From: Nemertoderma westbladi
Lineage: Eukaryota; Xenacoelomorpha; Nemertodermatida; Nemertodermatidae
Direction: 5' to 3'
Assembly (NCBI GenBank): GCA_032718475.1
Contig: JAUCBJ010001094.1
Span: 1 to 53,144 of the forward strand
DNA length: 53,144 nucleotides
In this document: positions 14,227 to 26,800 of the stretch, piece by piece
Layout of the letters: every line of letters begins with the position of its first letter
How positions within the stretch are numbered: the first letter of the stretch is position 1
Position numbers and translations under genes: made by a program
The notes under the pieces: model-generated
What the model was told of the DNA's origin: nothing
Seen by the model: only the letters and a program-made list of their open reading frames with translations
Databases searched by the model: none

Positions 14227-16226
14227 TACTGACCACGGTACACTAATACTAATACAAAGGGACTACTAACCACGGTACACTAATAATAATACAAAGGGAC
14301 TACTAACCACGGTACACTAATAATAATACATAGGGACTACTAACCACGGTACACTAATAATAATACAAAGGGACTACTAACCACGGTACACTAATAATAA
14401 TACATAGGGACTACTAACCACGGTACACTAATACTAATACAAAGGGACTACTAACCACGGTACACTAATAATAATACAAAGGGACTACTAACCACGGTAC
14501 ACTAATAATAATACATAGGGACTACTAACCACGGTACACTAATAATAATACAAAGGGACTACTAACCACGGTACACTAATAATAATACAAAGGGACTACT
14601 AACCACGGTACACTAATAATAATACATAGGGACTACTAACCACGGTACACTAATACTAATACAAAGGGACTACTAACCACGGTACACTAATAATAATACA
14701 AAGGGACTACTAACCACGGTACACTAATACTAATACAAAGGGACTACTAACCACGGTACACTAATACTAATACAAAGGAACTACTAACCACGGTACACTA
14801 ATACTAATACAAAGGGACTACTAACCACGGTACACTAATACTAATACAAAGGGACTACTAACCACGGTACACTAATAATAATACAAAGGGACTACTAACC
14901 ACGGTACACTAATACTAATACAAAGGGACTACTAACCACGGTACACTAATACTAATACAAAGGGACTACTGACCACGGTACACTAATAATAATACAAAGG
15001 GACTACTAACCACGGTACACTAATAATAATACATAGGGACTACTAACCACGGTACACTAATACTAATACAAAGGGACTACTAACCACGGTACACTAATAA
15101 TAATACAAAGGGACTACTAACCATGGTACACTAATACTAATACAAAGGGACTACTAACCACGGTACACTAATACTAATACAAAGGGACTACTAACCACGG
15201 TACACTAATACTAATACAAAGGGACTACTAACCACGGTACACTAATACTAATACATAGGGACTACTAACCACGGTACACTAATACTAATACAAAGGGACT
15301 ACTAACCACGGTACACTAATACTAATACAAAGGGACTACTAACCATGGTACACTAATACTAATACAAAGGGACTACTAACCACGGTACACTAATACTAAT
15401 ACAAAGGGACTACTAACCACGGTACACTAATACTAATACAAAGGGACTACTAACCACGGTACACTAATACTAATACAAAGGGACTACTAACCACGGTACA
15501 CTAATACTAATACATAGGGACTACTAACCACGGTACACTAATAATAATACATAGGGACTACTAACCACGGTACACTAATACTAATACAAAGGGACTAATA
15601 AGGCTCGCTACACTAATACTAATACAAAGGGACTACTAACCACGGTACACTAATACTAATACAAAGGGACTACTAACCACGGTACACTAATACTAATACA
15701 AAGGGACTACTAACCACGGTACACTAATACTAATACAAAGGGACTACTAACCACGGTACACTAATACTAATACAAAGGGACTACTAACCACGGTACACTA
15801 ATACTAATACAAAGGGACTACTAACCACGGTACACTAATACTAATACAAAGGGACTACTAACCACGGTACACTAATACTAATACATAGGGACTACTAACC
15901 ACGGTACACTAATAATAATACAAAGGGACTACTAACCACGGTACACTAATACTAATACATAGGGACTACTAACCACGGTACACTAATACTAATACATAGG
16001 GACTACTAACCACGGTACACTAATAATAATACAAAGGGACTACTAACCACGGTACACTAATACTAATACAAAGGGACTACTAACCACGGTACACTAATAC
16101 TAATACAAAGGGACTACTAACCACGGTACACTAATACTAATACAAAGGGACTACTAACCACGGTACACTAATACTAATACATAGGGACTACTAACCACGG
16201 TACACTAATACTAATACAAAGGGACT
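14227..16226. repeat. Higher-order duplicated segment inside the 37-bp array (right copy)
   Basis: Right partner of the 4771-6770 segment at offset 9456, with the same succession of variant units. A shorter third copy of its first part starts at 12853 and matches through the GGAACT unit at 13403. That copy lies 1374 bases to the left, which is 37 units plus one 5-bp insertion. Confidence 0.85.
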
Positions 16227-17271
16227 ACTAACCACGGTACACTAATACTAATACAAAGGGACTACTAACCACGGTACACTAATACTAATACATAGGGACT
16301 ACTAACCACGGTACACTAATACTAATACATAGGGACTACTAACCACGGTACACTAATAATAATACAAAGGGACTACTAACCACGGTACACTAATACTAAT
16401 ACAAAGGGACTACTAACCACCGTAGCACTAATACTAATACATAGGGACTACTAACCACGGTACACTAATACTAATACAAAGGGACTACTAACCACGGTAC
16501 ACTAATACTAATACAAAGGGACTACTAACCACGGTACACTAATACTAATACATAGGGACTACTAACCACGGTACACTAATAATAATACAAAGGGACTACT
16601 AACCACGGTACACTAATACTAATACAAAGGGACTACTAACCACGGTACACTAATAATAATACAAAGGGACTAATAACCACGGTACACTAATACTAATACA
16701 AAGGGACTAATAAGGCTCGCTACACTAATACTAATACAAAGGGACTACTAACCACGGTACACTAATAATAATACAAAGGGACTACTAACCACGGTACACT
16801 AATACTAATACAAAGGGACTACTAACCACGGTACACTAATACTAATACATAGGGACTACTAACCACGGTACACTAATAATAATACAAAGGGACTACTAAC
16901 CACGGTACACTAATACTAATACAAAGGGACTACTAACCACGGTACACTAATACTAATACAAAGGGACTACTAACCACGGTACACTAATAATAATACAAAG
17001 GGACTAATAAGGCTCGCTACACTAATACTAATACAAAGGGACTACTAACCACGGTACACTAATACTAATACAAAGGGACTACTAACCACGGTACACTAAT
17101 AATAATACAAAGGGACTACTAACCACGGTACACTAATAATAATACAAAGGGACTACTAACCACGGTACACTAATACTAATACAAAGGGACTACTAACCAC
17201 GGTACACTAATAATAATACAAAGGGACTAATAAGGCTCGCTACACTAATACTAATACAAAGGGACTACTAA

Positions 17272-18681
17272 ATGCAAAATCTTAGTTTTCTAACTGTTTT
17301 GTGTTCTCGGTCTCGCATAGGTTTTGTTCCAGAATTAAACCACCCGTATCATAGCAATAGTGTAAAGTGCCACTTCACACTCAAGTCGGTTTTTAGGTTA
17401 GTTTTTTATCTGAATAATAACAAAATAAAGTAAAGAGGTCATAAAATGGGCCCGAAGCCTCCATATTGAGAAACTTTTATTATAGCCGCCACTACAGCAC
17501 CACAACTCCAACAAACATAGGCCTTGCGGCTACAATGTACAACTGTATTACTTACACACCAGAGACTTTATTAAATATTTATACATAAAATGAACAAAAA
17601 ATATAATTATTGAGTAAGAATTACAGGATTGATATTTTCCATTTAATTTTATAATCTCAATGGTCTTATCCTACTTTTAGAAATACGACAATTTTTTTCT
17701 TAACTATCACCGATCATTTTAATTTAAATATTCATACTTTTTGGTATTCGTTGGATTGCCATAATCCGGATTCCTAGGCGGTGTGAATAAATTGGATCTT
17801 AAACTTTGGTAACTATACATTGCATTATTTCAGACTGCCGAAATATTAGTTTAGTAACATCGAATGATATTAAAATCATTCAAAATTTTTTAATTAATCA
17901 TAATAATTAACTTATTCCATCAACTGTGATGCCAGAGTCTCTACTTTACTTCTTTTTTATAAATCAGAATCATGGTCCCAAAAAGTCGGGACAAAGAATA
18001 TGATACTGTTTTTTAACACAGATTAAACTACTGTAATCATATCTAAACTAAAATAAAGAAAAAGAAACAAATTCCACAAGGAAATTATATTATAATATTG
18101 CACTATACCACATAGAGAAAATAACACTTTATATATTTACGAATATAATATTTATTGCTTTAGATACAGTAGAGTTTATGTAGATGGTAGTTCATCTACA
18201 CTCAAAACTCATACCAAATATCTACAAAGTACGTAGTTCAGCACTGTTGGGCATTCCACTAGTAAAATAGGTTACAACCACTATCTAAATCTAAATCTAC
18301 ATTCAATTTACAAAAAATGAGTACAATGTATTAAGCCCATTGTTAATATAGGCGTATTCACATTCGGCCCTAACCTGTTTGGTGCACACCACCATGGAAA
18401 AATGTAACTCATTATATTTCAGCTAGATTTTGGATTTCTGTTAGCTGCGTGTTGGAAAAAAATATTATCTTTATTCTGGATCATTATTTAACAAACTTTC
18501 TCTGCTATATTTTGCTATTCTTTTTCTATGAGCACTATCTCGAACATGTTAGCTATGAAATGGGAAAATGTTCTAGAACAATAACTTAGTAGGATACTTA
18601 GTACGATATAGGATATAATGTAATCCGTAGGCCTATCCATTACCGTGGAATTTTATTATGTTTATATTTCTTTATCCTACG
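17272..18681. other. AT-rich spacer between two arrays, no gene seen
   Basis: About 1.4 kb of AT-rich unique sequence. No long ORF, no recognisable exon and no tRNA-like boxes. It separates the AC-rich 37-bp satellite from the G-rich array. Confidence 0.6.
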
Positions 18682-20421
18682 GGTTAGGGATGGGGGTTTG
18701 ATTTGGTTACGGTAGGATTGGGTTAGGGTTGGGGGTAGGATTAGGTTAGGGTTGGGGTGGGTTGGGTTAGAGTTGGGGGTAGGATTAGGTTAGGGTTGGG
18801 GTGGGTTGGGTTAGAGTTGGGGGTAGGATTAGGTTAGGGTTGGGGTGGGTTGGGTTAGAGTTGGGGGTAGGATTCGGTTAGGGTTGGGGTGGGTTGGGTT
18901 AGAGTTGGGGGTAGGATTAGGTTAGGGTTGGAGTGGGTTGGGTTAGAGTTGGGGGTAGGATTAGGTTAGGGTTGGGGTGGGTTGGGTTAGAGTTGGGGGT
19001 AGGATTCGGTTAGGGTTGGGGTGGGTTGGGTTAGAGTTGGGGGTAGGATTAGGTTAGGGTTGGGGTGGGTTGGGTTAGAGTTGGGGGTAGGATTAGGTTA
19101 GGGTTGGAGTGGGTTGGGTTAGAGTTGGGGGTAGGATTAGGTTAGGGTTGGAGTGGGTTGGGTTAGAGTTGGGGGTAGGATTCGGTTAGGGTTGGGGTGG
19201 GTTGGCTTAGAGTTGGGGGTAGGATTCGGTTAGGGTTGGGGTGGGTTGGGTTAGAGTTGGGGGTAGGATTAGGTTGGGGTGGGTTGGGTTAGAGTTGGGG
19301 GTAGGATTAGGTTAGGGTTGGGGTAGGATTGGGTTAGAGTTGGGGGTAGGATTAGGTTAGGGTTGGGGTGGGTTGGGTTAGAGTTGGGGGTAGGATTAGG
19401 TTAGGGTTGGGGTGGGTTGGGTTAGAGTTGGGGGTAGGATTAGGTTAGGGTTGGGGTGGGTTGGGTTAGAGTTGGGGGTAGGATTAGGTTAGGGTCGGGG
19501 TGGGTTGGGTTGGGTTAGAGTTGGGGGTAGGATTAGGTTAGGGTCGGGGTGGGTTGGGTTATAGTTGGGGGTAGGATTAGGTTAGGGTTGGGGTGGGTTG
19601 GGTTAGAGTTGGGGGTAGGATTAGGTTGGGGTGGGTTGGGTTAGAGTTGGGGGTAGGATTAGGTTAGGGTTGGGGTGGGTTGGGTTGGAGTTGGGGGTAG
19701 GATTAGGTTAGGGTTGGGGTGGGTTGGGTTAGAGTTGGGGGTAGGATTAGGTTAGGGTTGGGGTGGGTTGGGTTAGAGTTGGGGGTAGGATTAGGTTGGG
19801 GTGGGTTGGGTTAGAGTTGGGGGTAGGATTAGGTTAGGGTCGGGGTGGGTTGGGTTAGAGTTGGGGGTAGGATTAGGTTAGGGTTGGGGTGGGTTGGGTT
19901 AGAGTTGGGGGTAGGATTAGGTTGGGGTGGGTTGGGTTAGAGTTGGGGGTAGGATTAGGTTAGGGTTGGGGTGGGTTGGGTTAGAGTTGGGGGTAGGATT
20001 AGGTTGGGGTGGGTTGGGTTAGAGTTGGGGGTAGGATTAGGTTAGAGTTGGGGTGGATTGGGTTAGAGTTGGGGGGTTTGATTTGGTTACGGTCGGGGCG
20101 GGTTGGGTTAGAGTTGGGGGTAGGATTAGGTTAGGGTTGGGGTGGATTGGGTTAGAGTTGGGGGTAGGATTAGGTTAGGGTTGGGGTGGATTGGGTTAGA
20201 GTTGGGGGGTTTGATTTGGTTAGGGTCGGGGTGGGTTGGGTTAGAGTTGGGGGTAGGATTAGGTTAGGGTTAGAGTTGGGGGTAGGATTAGGTTAGGGTT
20301 GGGGTGGATTGGGTTAGAGTTGGGGGTAGGATTAGGTTAGGGTTGGGGTGGATTGGGTTAGAGTTGGGGGTAGGATTAGGTTAGGGTTGGGTTGGGTTAG
20401 AGTTGGGGGTAGGATTAGGTT

Positions 20422-20686
20422 AGGGTTGGGTTGGGTTGGGTTGGGTTGGGTTGGGTTGGGTTGGGTTGGGTTGGGTTGGGTTGGGTTGGGTTGGGTTGGG
20501 TTGGGTTGGGTTGGGTTGGGTTGGGTTGGGTTGGGTTGGGTTGGGTTGGGTTGGGTTGGGTTGGGTTGGGTTGGGTTGGGTTGGGTTGGGTTGGGTTGGG
20601 TTGGGTTGGGTTGGGTTGGGTTGGGTTGGGTTGGGTTGGGTTGGGTTGGGTTGGGTTGGGTTGGGTTGGGTTGGGTTGGGTTGGGG
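20422..20686. repeat. (GGGTT)n block, first
   Basis: About 52 perfect GGGTT pentamers embedded in the 44-bp array, with ordinary 44-bp type sequence on both sides. It appears to have expanded from the GGGTTGGG already in each unit. Confidence 0.97.
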
Positions 20687-20741
20687 GTAGGATTAGGTTA
20701 GGGTTGGGTTGGGTTAGAGTTGGGGGTAGGATTAGGTTAGG

Positions 20742-21322
20742 GTTGGGTTGGGTTGGGTTGGGTTGGGTTGGGTTGGGTTGGGTTGGGTTGGGTTGGGTTG
20801 GGTTGGGTTGGGTTGGGTTGGGTTGGGTTGGGTTGGGTTGGGTTGGGTTGGGTTGGGTTGGGTTGGGTTGGGTTGGGTTGGGTTGGGTTGGGTTGGGTTG
20901 GGTTGGGTTGGGTTGGGTTGGGTTGGGTTGGGTTGGGTTGGGTTGGGTTGGGTTGGGTTGGGTTGGGTTGGGTTGGGTTGGGTTGGGTTGGGTTGGGTTG
21001 GGTTGGGTTGGGTTGGGTGGGTTGGGTTGGGTTGGGTGGGTTGGGTTGGGTTGGGTTGGGTTGGGTTGGGTTGGGTTGGGTTGGGTTGGGTTGGGTTGGG
21101 TGGGTTGGGTTGGGTTGGGTTGGGTTGGGTTGGGTGGGGTTGGGTTGGGTTGGGTTGGGTGGGTTGGGTTGGGTTGGGTTGGGTGGGGTTGGGTTGGGTT
21201 GGGTTGGGTTGGGTTGGGTTGGGTTGGGTTGGGTTGGGTTGGGTGGGGTTGGGTTGGGTTGGGTTGGGTTGGGTTGGGTTGGGTTGGGTTGGGTTGGGTT
21301 GGGTTGGGTTGGGTTGGGTTAG
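20742..21322. repeat. (GGGTT)n block, second, with GGGT and GGGGTT interruptions
   Basis: About 115 GGGTT pentamers. The first 275 bases are perfect; from about 21018 onward single-base losses (GGGTGGG) and gains (GGGTGGGG) break the register. One short stretch of 44-bp-type sequence (20687-20741) separates it from the first block. Confidence 0.96.
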
Positions 21323-22711
21323 AGTTGGGGGTATGATTAGGTTAGGGTTGGGGTGGGTTGGGTTAGAGTTGGGGGTAGGATTAGGTTAGGGTTGGGGTGG
21401 GTTGGGTTAGAGTTGGGGGTAGGATTAGGTTAGGGTTAGAGTTGGGGGTAGGATTAGGTTAGGGTTGGGGTGGGTTGGGTTAGAGTTGGGGGTAGGATTA
21501 GGTTAGGGTTGGGGTGGGTTGGGTTAGAGTTGGGGGTAGATTAGGTTAGGGTTGGGTGGGTTGGGTTAGAGTTGGGGGTAGGATTAGGTTAGGGTTGGGG
21601 TGGGTTGGGTTAGAGTTGGGGGTAGGATTAGGTTAGGGTTGGAGTGGGTTGGGTTAGAGTTGGGGGTAGGATTGGTTAGGGTTAGGTTGGGGGTAGGATT
21701 AGGTTAGGGTTGGGGTGGGTTGGGTTAGAGTTGGGGGTAGGATTAGGTTAGGGTTGGGGTGGGTTGGGTTAGAGTTGGGGGTAGGATTAGGTTAGGGTTG
21801 GGTGGGTTGGGTTAGAGTTGGGGGTAGGATTAGGTTAGGGTTGGGTGGGTTGGGTTAGAGTTGGGGGTATGATTAGGTTAGGGTTGGGGTGGGTTGGGTT
21901 AGAGTTGGGGGTAGGATTAGGTTAGGGTTAGAGTTGGGGGTAGGATTAGGTTAGGGTTGGAGTGGGTTGGGTTAGAGTTGGGGGTAGGATTAGGTTAGGG
22001 TTGGAGTGGGTTGGGTTAGAGTTGGGGGTAGGATTCGGTTAGGGTTGGGGTGGGTTGGCTTAGAGTTGGGGGTAGGATTCGGTTAGGGTTACGGTAGGAT
22101 TGGGTTAGAGTTGGGGGGTTTGATTTGGTTAGGGTCGGGGTGGGTTGGGTTAGAGTTGGGGGTAGGATTAGGTTAGGGTTGGGGTGGGTTGGGTTAGAGT
22201 CGGGGGTAGGATTCGGTTAGGGTTGGGGTGGGTTGGCTTAGAGTTGGGGGTAGGATTCGGTTAGGGTTACGGTAGGATTGGGTTAGAGTTGGGGGGTTTG
22301 ATTTGGTTAGGGTCGGGGTGGGTTGGGTTAGAGTTGGGGGTAGGATTAGGTTAGGGTTGGGGTGGGTTGGGTTAGAGTTGGGGGTATGATTAGGTTAGGG
22401 TTGGGGTGGGTTGGATTAGAGTTGGGGGTAGGATTAGGTTAGGGTTGGAGTGGGTTGGGTTAGAGTTGGGGGTAGGATTAGGTTAGGGTTAGAGTTGGGG
22501 GTAGGATTAGGTTAGGGTTGGAGTGGGTTGGGTTAGAGTTGGGGGTAGGATTAGGTTAGGGTTGGAGTGGGTTGGGTTAGAGTTGGGGGTAGGATTAGGT
22601 TGGGGTGGATTGGGTTAGGTTAGGGTTGGGGTTGGGGTTGGGGGTAGGATTAGGATAGGGTTGGGGTAGGGTTGGGCTAATGTTGGATATAGTTAGTGTT
22701 AGGATTGGGTT

Positions 22712-23603
22712 AGCTTACATGCGCTGGAACATATTGCAAACAAAAATATAAATCATGTAGTGGTAAAAATAAGAAGAAAAATTAAAATAGTAAATAAAAT
22801 GGTAAATCTAAAACAAATATTTCTAGAACGAAAAAATATTGTTTTAGAACAATACCTTTTATAAAAAATTAATAGCAAATATGTTCAAAACGAAATAATA
22901 CATAAAACACCATTTTGCTTAGTGTTAGGCACCAAACAGGTTAATTACCCACTATTCATACAAACGACTCTGTCCCTAACTGCACAATTAGGTACCGGAG
23001 GTTTAAAAAAATTGTAATATTTATTGAAGATAAGTATTGCACTAAAACTTACAAATTCATATTTAAACTGCGGAATAATTACGTATGCCACAGGAACTGA
23101 AATAAAACTGAAGCATGGGAGAAATACATAATATATATTATATAATATTAATTTTATTATTAATATTAATATAAATTGCAATTAGATTTTATTTAAAACA
23201 AACATACCAGACTTTATATATACACATAAGCTACAATCAAACAAAGCAATAAAAAATGCCAGCTCGGAGTTGATTAACATTTACAGTTGGTTGAATCTAT
23301 TTTTCAAAAATTATTCAAATCCAATTTACAGGCACAAAATATTCAGTACAAGATAGAGAAATTACAGCTAAATATCACTACATACAAACTCAAATTTGTT
23401 GTGATCTTAGCGAAGGGTTAATATATAATATTGTATATTTAATTCAATAATTTAAAATAATAAATATTTACAGGTAATATTTATTGTAGGAATTGATTTT
23501 CTAAAAGCAGTAAAAGCGAGCACTTGACTTCATAAATGACAAGACTGAATATATATATTTTTCATTAAACGTTAATTTCAACCATAATTGGACTGTTCTG
23601 ATC
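22712..23603. other. AT-rich region with the probable 3' UTR of the snail gene
   Basis: No ORF of note. It lies immediately downstream of the snail stop codon on the minus strand, so its right part should be 3' UTR. Several TTTATT sites (AATAAA on the minus strand) could serve as polyadenylation signals, but I cannot choose among them. Confidence 0.45.
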
Positions 23604-23832
23604 TTATGCCGCGGTTTGTAGGACGACTTTCTGGGACGTCGACGTCGGTAGACTACAGCCCGTCTGGATGTGTTTGCTCAGCAAGGACATCCGCGAGAAG
23701 GTCTTGTTGCAGGTTAAACACCGGTACTTCTTTACGTCGCTGTGAGTCTGTAAATGCGCCCGCAAGTTTGAGCGATCCGCGAAAGCTCGTGAACAGAGCG
23801 AGCATGTAAATGGTTTTTCCCCAGTGTGAGTT
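23604..23832 (-). CDS. snail: snail last exon (zinc fingers 4 and 5, C-terminus)
   Basis: The acceptor TTTTATAG precedes base 23832. The first base completes an Arg codon begun in the previous exon, giving [10 protein letters not shown] across the joint. The exon encodes finger 4 (CSLC...HLQTH), the linker SDVKKY, finger 5 (CLTC...HIQTGC) and a short tail ending QTAA before TAA at 23606-23604. Confidence 0.95.
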
Positions 23833-26800
23833 CTATAAAATAATTGTTAATTTAGTTCGGTTATAATAAATTTTAATTGTTTAATGAAAATAATAGGAGC
23901 TGGAGACAACACATGTCAAACGCCGCTTTTTATGGTACAATACCATCTCATCGGTATCAAACACTCTCAGTAAACACAGATTACAGTATTATTCAGTGGA
24001 TCCTATGCTGGAGAAGTATAAACGAGGTCAGAACAGATCTACTTTTCTGGAAACAGCACTACGACCGGCTATGACATATACTGTAGACCAATTCAAAAAG
24101 GATACTGGACTTGGGATAAACGCAATTGCGAATTACAATGACCAAGGTTACCGTTGAGCACAGTGGCTGTAAAACATTATTCGCTGGAAGGCCAGGAGGA
24201 CGTAAATTGCGGACATACAAGGTATCAGGTAGTATTTTCAGCTCTACCATTTATCTGAGCCGCTAGCGGAATGGTTAGAGCGTCAGATTTCCAACCAAGA
24301 GGTCACCATTTCGATCACTCCTGGACGTCATTGCCGACTTTGCGAAGATGTACCCATACTGCCCAACGAAAGTTATGAAGAATCTGGAGGGCTAGATCTA
24401 GATGCACCTAATTTCCAATGTCCGAGCTCGTTTGACTCAATAATACCGTAGTAGAACTAAAACACAATAATGTGCACCACTGGCCTACCGGCCCACCACC
24501 ACCACAATCAACAACAACTTTTCCCAACGGCAGCTATTGTTCGGTACCGTTATTGTTCCGTAGTCCAGAGCGTAGATTACTCCACATTGCCATTGTTGTA
24601 TTGTTGTCGCCTTACACAGTCGCCTTCCCTGCTGGTGGGTCTCCATTGACGTAATGAATAATATCCAGGGATACACGAAAACGACGGGACCTCAGAGAAG
24701 GTTGACCGTTAGCCTCCGCTATTATTACAATACAATTGGAATTACAAAGGAAAATGAGCCTAAGGTAAGAATAGATTATCCCAGGGCCCCTCAATTTTAA
24801 TCCATTTTTATGTCATATAATGAGGGATAGGCTATTCCCTTAATCTAATGGAGTTGTGAGAAACACACCCCACCCCATAGGACGAGGAAATACAATGGGC
24901 TAACCCGTTGGTCGATAACGGTACCACCAAAGCTGGAAAGAAAATAGAGAGGCGAACTTCGAATGCATGAAAAACGTTCGAGAAGTATTGTAGATACCGT
25001 GTGGTACTGGAGCTATAGGCAGGTGGGCCTGTCAGTGCGTGACTGAATTAACGGAAGCCCACACAGATGCAAAATGGGACGACCAACAGTTCCAAGGCCA
25101 GTAAGCGAACAAAAAGTCTACATATAAGGGCATATAGAGGTCGACTTGTCTTAAAGCATACACACAGGGCCCACTGAAGGATCCGTTTATATGGCGTCTC
25201 CGCACACATGGAGGTTAACATTGGTTTACCAAGGGACAAGTCATCTGTAGAGAATATAGGAACAATTAATAAGTGGACAAGAGTACTGATACTGACTGAA
25301 TCACTTTTATCAGCTACGCTATTCATAACAGATGTATATAATTGAAAGCACCTGCATCAGGCTAGCAATGAAGCCACATCCATGGCAACAAACTTTTGAA
25401 AACACGTGATCGAATGAACCAATCCTGAAAAAAATATTTCAAAAGATATACTTGACCTTGAACTTTGTTATCTTTAAAAGATAAGGACACTTAAACTTGA
25501 AACGCTCCCAAGATAACAAAGCAATGTCTGCAATGTTGAACTTTATAGCACTATTCAACATATATCCTTTATTTACACGAAGCAGACCATGACTATGGAG
25601 TGAATGGGCTAGTAATGAAGTTTTGTAGACGATACGGTGGTTTATACTGTATTTGATGAAAAATGTATTGTGTTTTTAACAGACGAGATAATATGTGATA
25701 TATCCGCTACAAAACCCGAAAAGAAAAAAAACTAAATCTAGTAATTTACTTTTGTGAATCAACTAATGTGCAAACAATGTCGTAAAACATACAAATCATT
25801 GATCACGAATCACGAAATAAGGCTATAAATGTGAACATCCACATACCTTATATGTCCTTGTAGTAGCCAAGGGCGAGAGAATGCCTTGCCGCAAATATCG
25901 CATTTACAGGGCAGCGTGTGAGTGCGAATGTGCATCTTTAGGGCGCCGAGGGACATGTAGACCTTATCGCAGTGTTTGCAAGAGAAAGTCTTGCTGCTCT
26001 GATGTGCGGAGCAATGGAACTGCTTGTGTTTTGTGAGTCCGGAGGCTGTTGCGTAGCTTTTCTTGCAGTTTGGACATTCGAACTTTGATCCTCCGTTGTA
26101 AACATGGTTGTGATTATGCCGCTTCGGTGACACTATCGGACTGTTCTCGCTGTCCGAGGAGGAATTCAGACTGGATTCTGCGGGTGGATAGGGGAATTTA
26201 GTTGGTTCCGCGAAGGTAATGTTCCTGCCGAACCATGGGTTGGAGAAACCCTGAGCCTTGCCGCCATTGGATGGGGACACGCTAGTAGTCGGAGAGGGAA
26301 AGAACCCGTTGTTTGGGGATATCGGAAACAAGATGGGATGCGGGAGACACGATAAGGGAGATAATCCCGCAGAATGGGGCAACTCGGTCGGTCTGGAGAA
26401 ATGCATATCCCTCAATCGTTGTCGTCGTTTCACTGAAACTAATAAACATGATTTATTTAATGTTACGATAATTATTATTGGTATTAAATTATTGTTTATT
26501 AAATTGTTTTTAAAGTCCCACTGGCACATGCGTGTTTTTTGGATTACGAATGAAAACTAAAACATTAGGTAGCCCAGGCGACAATATGATTGATAAAAGA
26601 GTTATATTTAAGTTTAGAGTTCGTTCAAAGGTTTGAGATTTAATTTTTAACATTTTAACTTCGATTTGAATCTATATTACTACTTCGCATTTTAAAGTTC
26701 AAGTTAAATTATTCGAGAAAAATAGTAAATAGCGGTAATTAACTCTTCCGTATGTTCAATGAATCGAGTGTCAATGTCTAAAAAATAGAAAATCTAAAAT

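Larger units (their letters stand above)
2421..17271. repeat. 37-bp satellite array, about 400 units
   Basis: Nearly 15 kb of head-to-tail 37-bp units. Each contains CTAATACTAATACAAAGGG followed by ACTACTAACCACGGTAC. Variants recur: AATAATA for AATACTA, CATAGG for CAAAGG, CTGACC for CTAACC, CCATGG for CCACGG, GGAACT for GGGACT, a 5-bp AATCG insertion (10 units, e.g. 2960, 3407, 4011, 4171, 6841, 12771, 13811), and a diverged junction AATAAGGCTCGC (6141, 15597, 16709, 17006, 17229). Variants are rich at both ends and absent from about 8519 to 11528. No spacers and no coding frame. The left edge follows CTACATTTATAT, and the right edge breaks off inside a unit before ATGCAAAATC. No inverted repeat bounds it. 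Confidence 0.97.
18682..22711. repeat. G-rich 44-bp minisatellite with TTAGGG and GGGTT motifs
   Basis: Head-to-tail repeats of about 44 bp containing TTAGAGTTGGGGGTAGGATT, then AGGTTAGGG, then TTGGGGTGGGTTGGG. The plus strand is almost free of C for 4 kb. Units vary in length (many lack TTAGGGT) and carry GATTCGG, GGTCGGGG and TTGATTTGG variants. Dense G-runs make G-quadruplex structure likely, which is inference. The TTAGGG in most units matches the common animal telomere repeat, but no pure TTAGGG tract is present. Long apparent proteins of repeated GLGWV here are a by-product of a repeat with no stop codons. Confidence 0.95.

Noticed and set aside
2421-17271. CRISPR-like array because of regular 37-bp repeats
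   Set aside because: Units are contiguous with no spacers, and the window is animal DNA.
20348-21389. Several long overlapping frames encoding GLGWVGLGWV repeats
   Set aside because: A GGGTT or 44-bp repeat without stop codons is open in several frames at once. There is no start context, splice site or domain.
18682-22711. A true telomere end
   Set aside because: No pure TTAGGG tract, unit length is 44 bp, and unique sequence and genes continue on both sides.
25048-25326. Minus ORF of 92 residues at 25048-25326
   Set aside because: No known domain, lies within a snail intron, no supporting splice or start evidence.
25810-26529. Reading the minus frame 26529-25810 as one whole gene
   Set aside because: It runs through a splice donor at 25846 and an acceptor at 26433; the true coding part is the exon 26432-25847.
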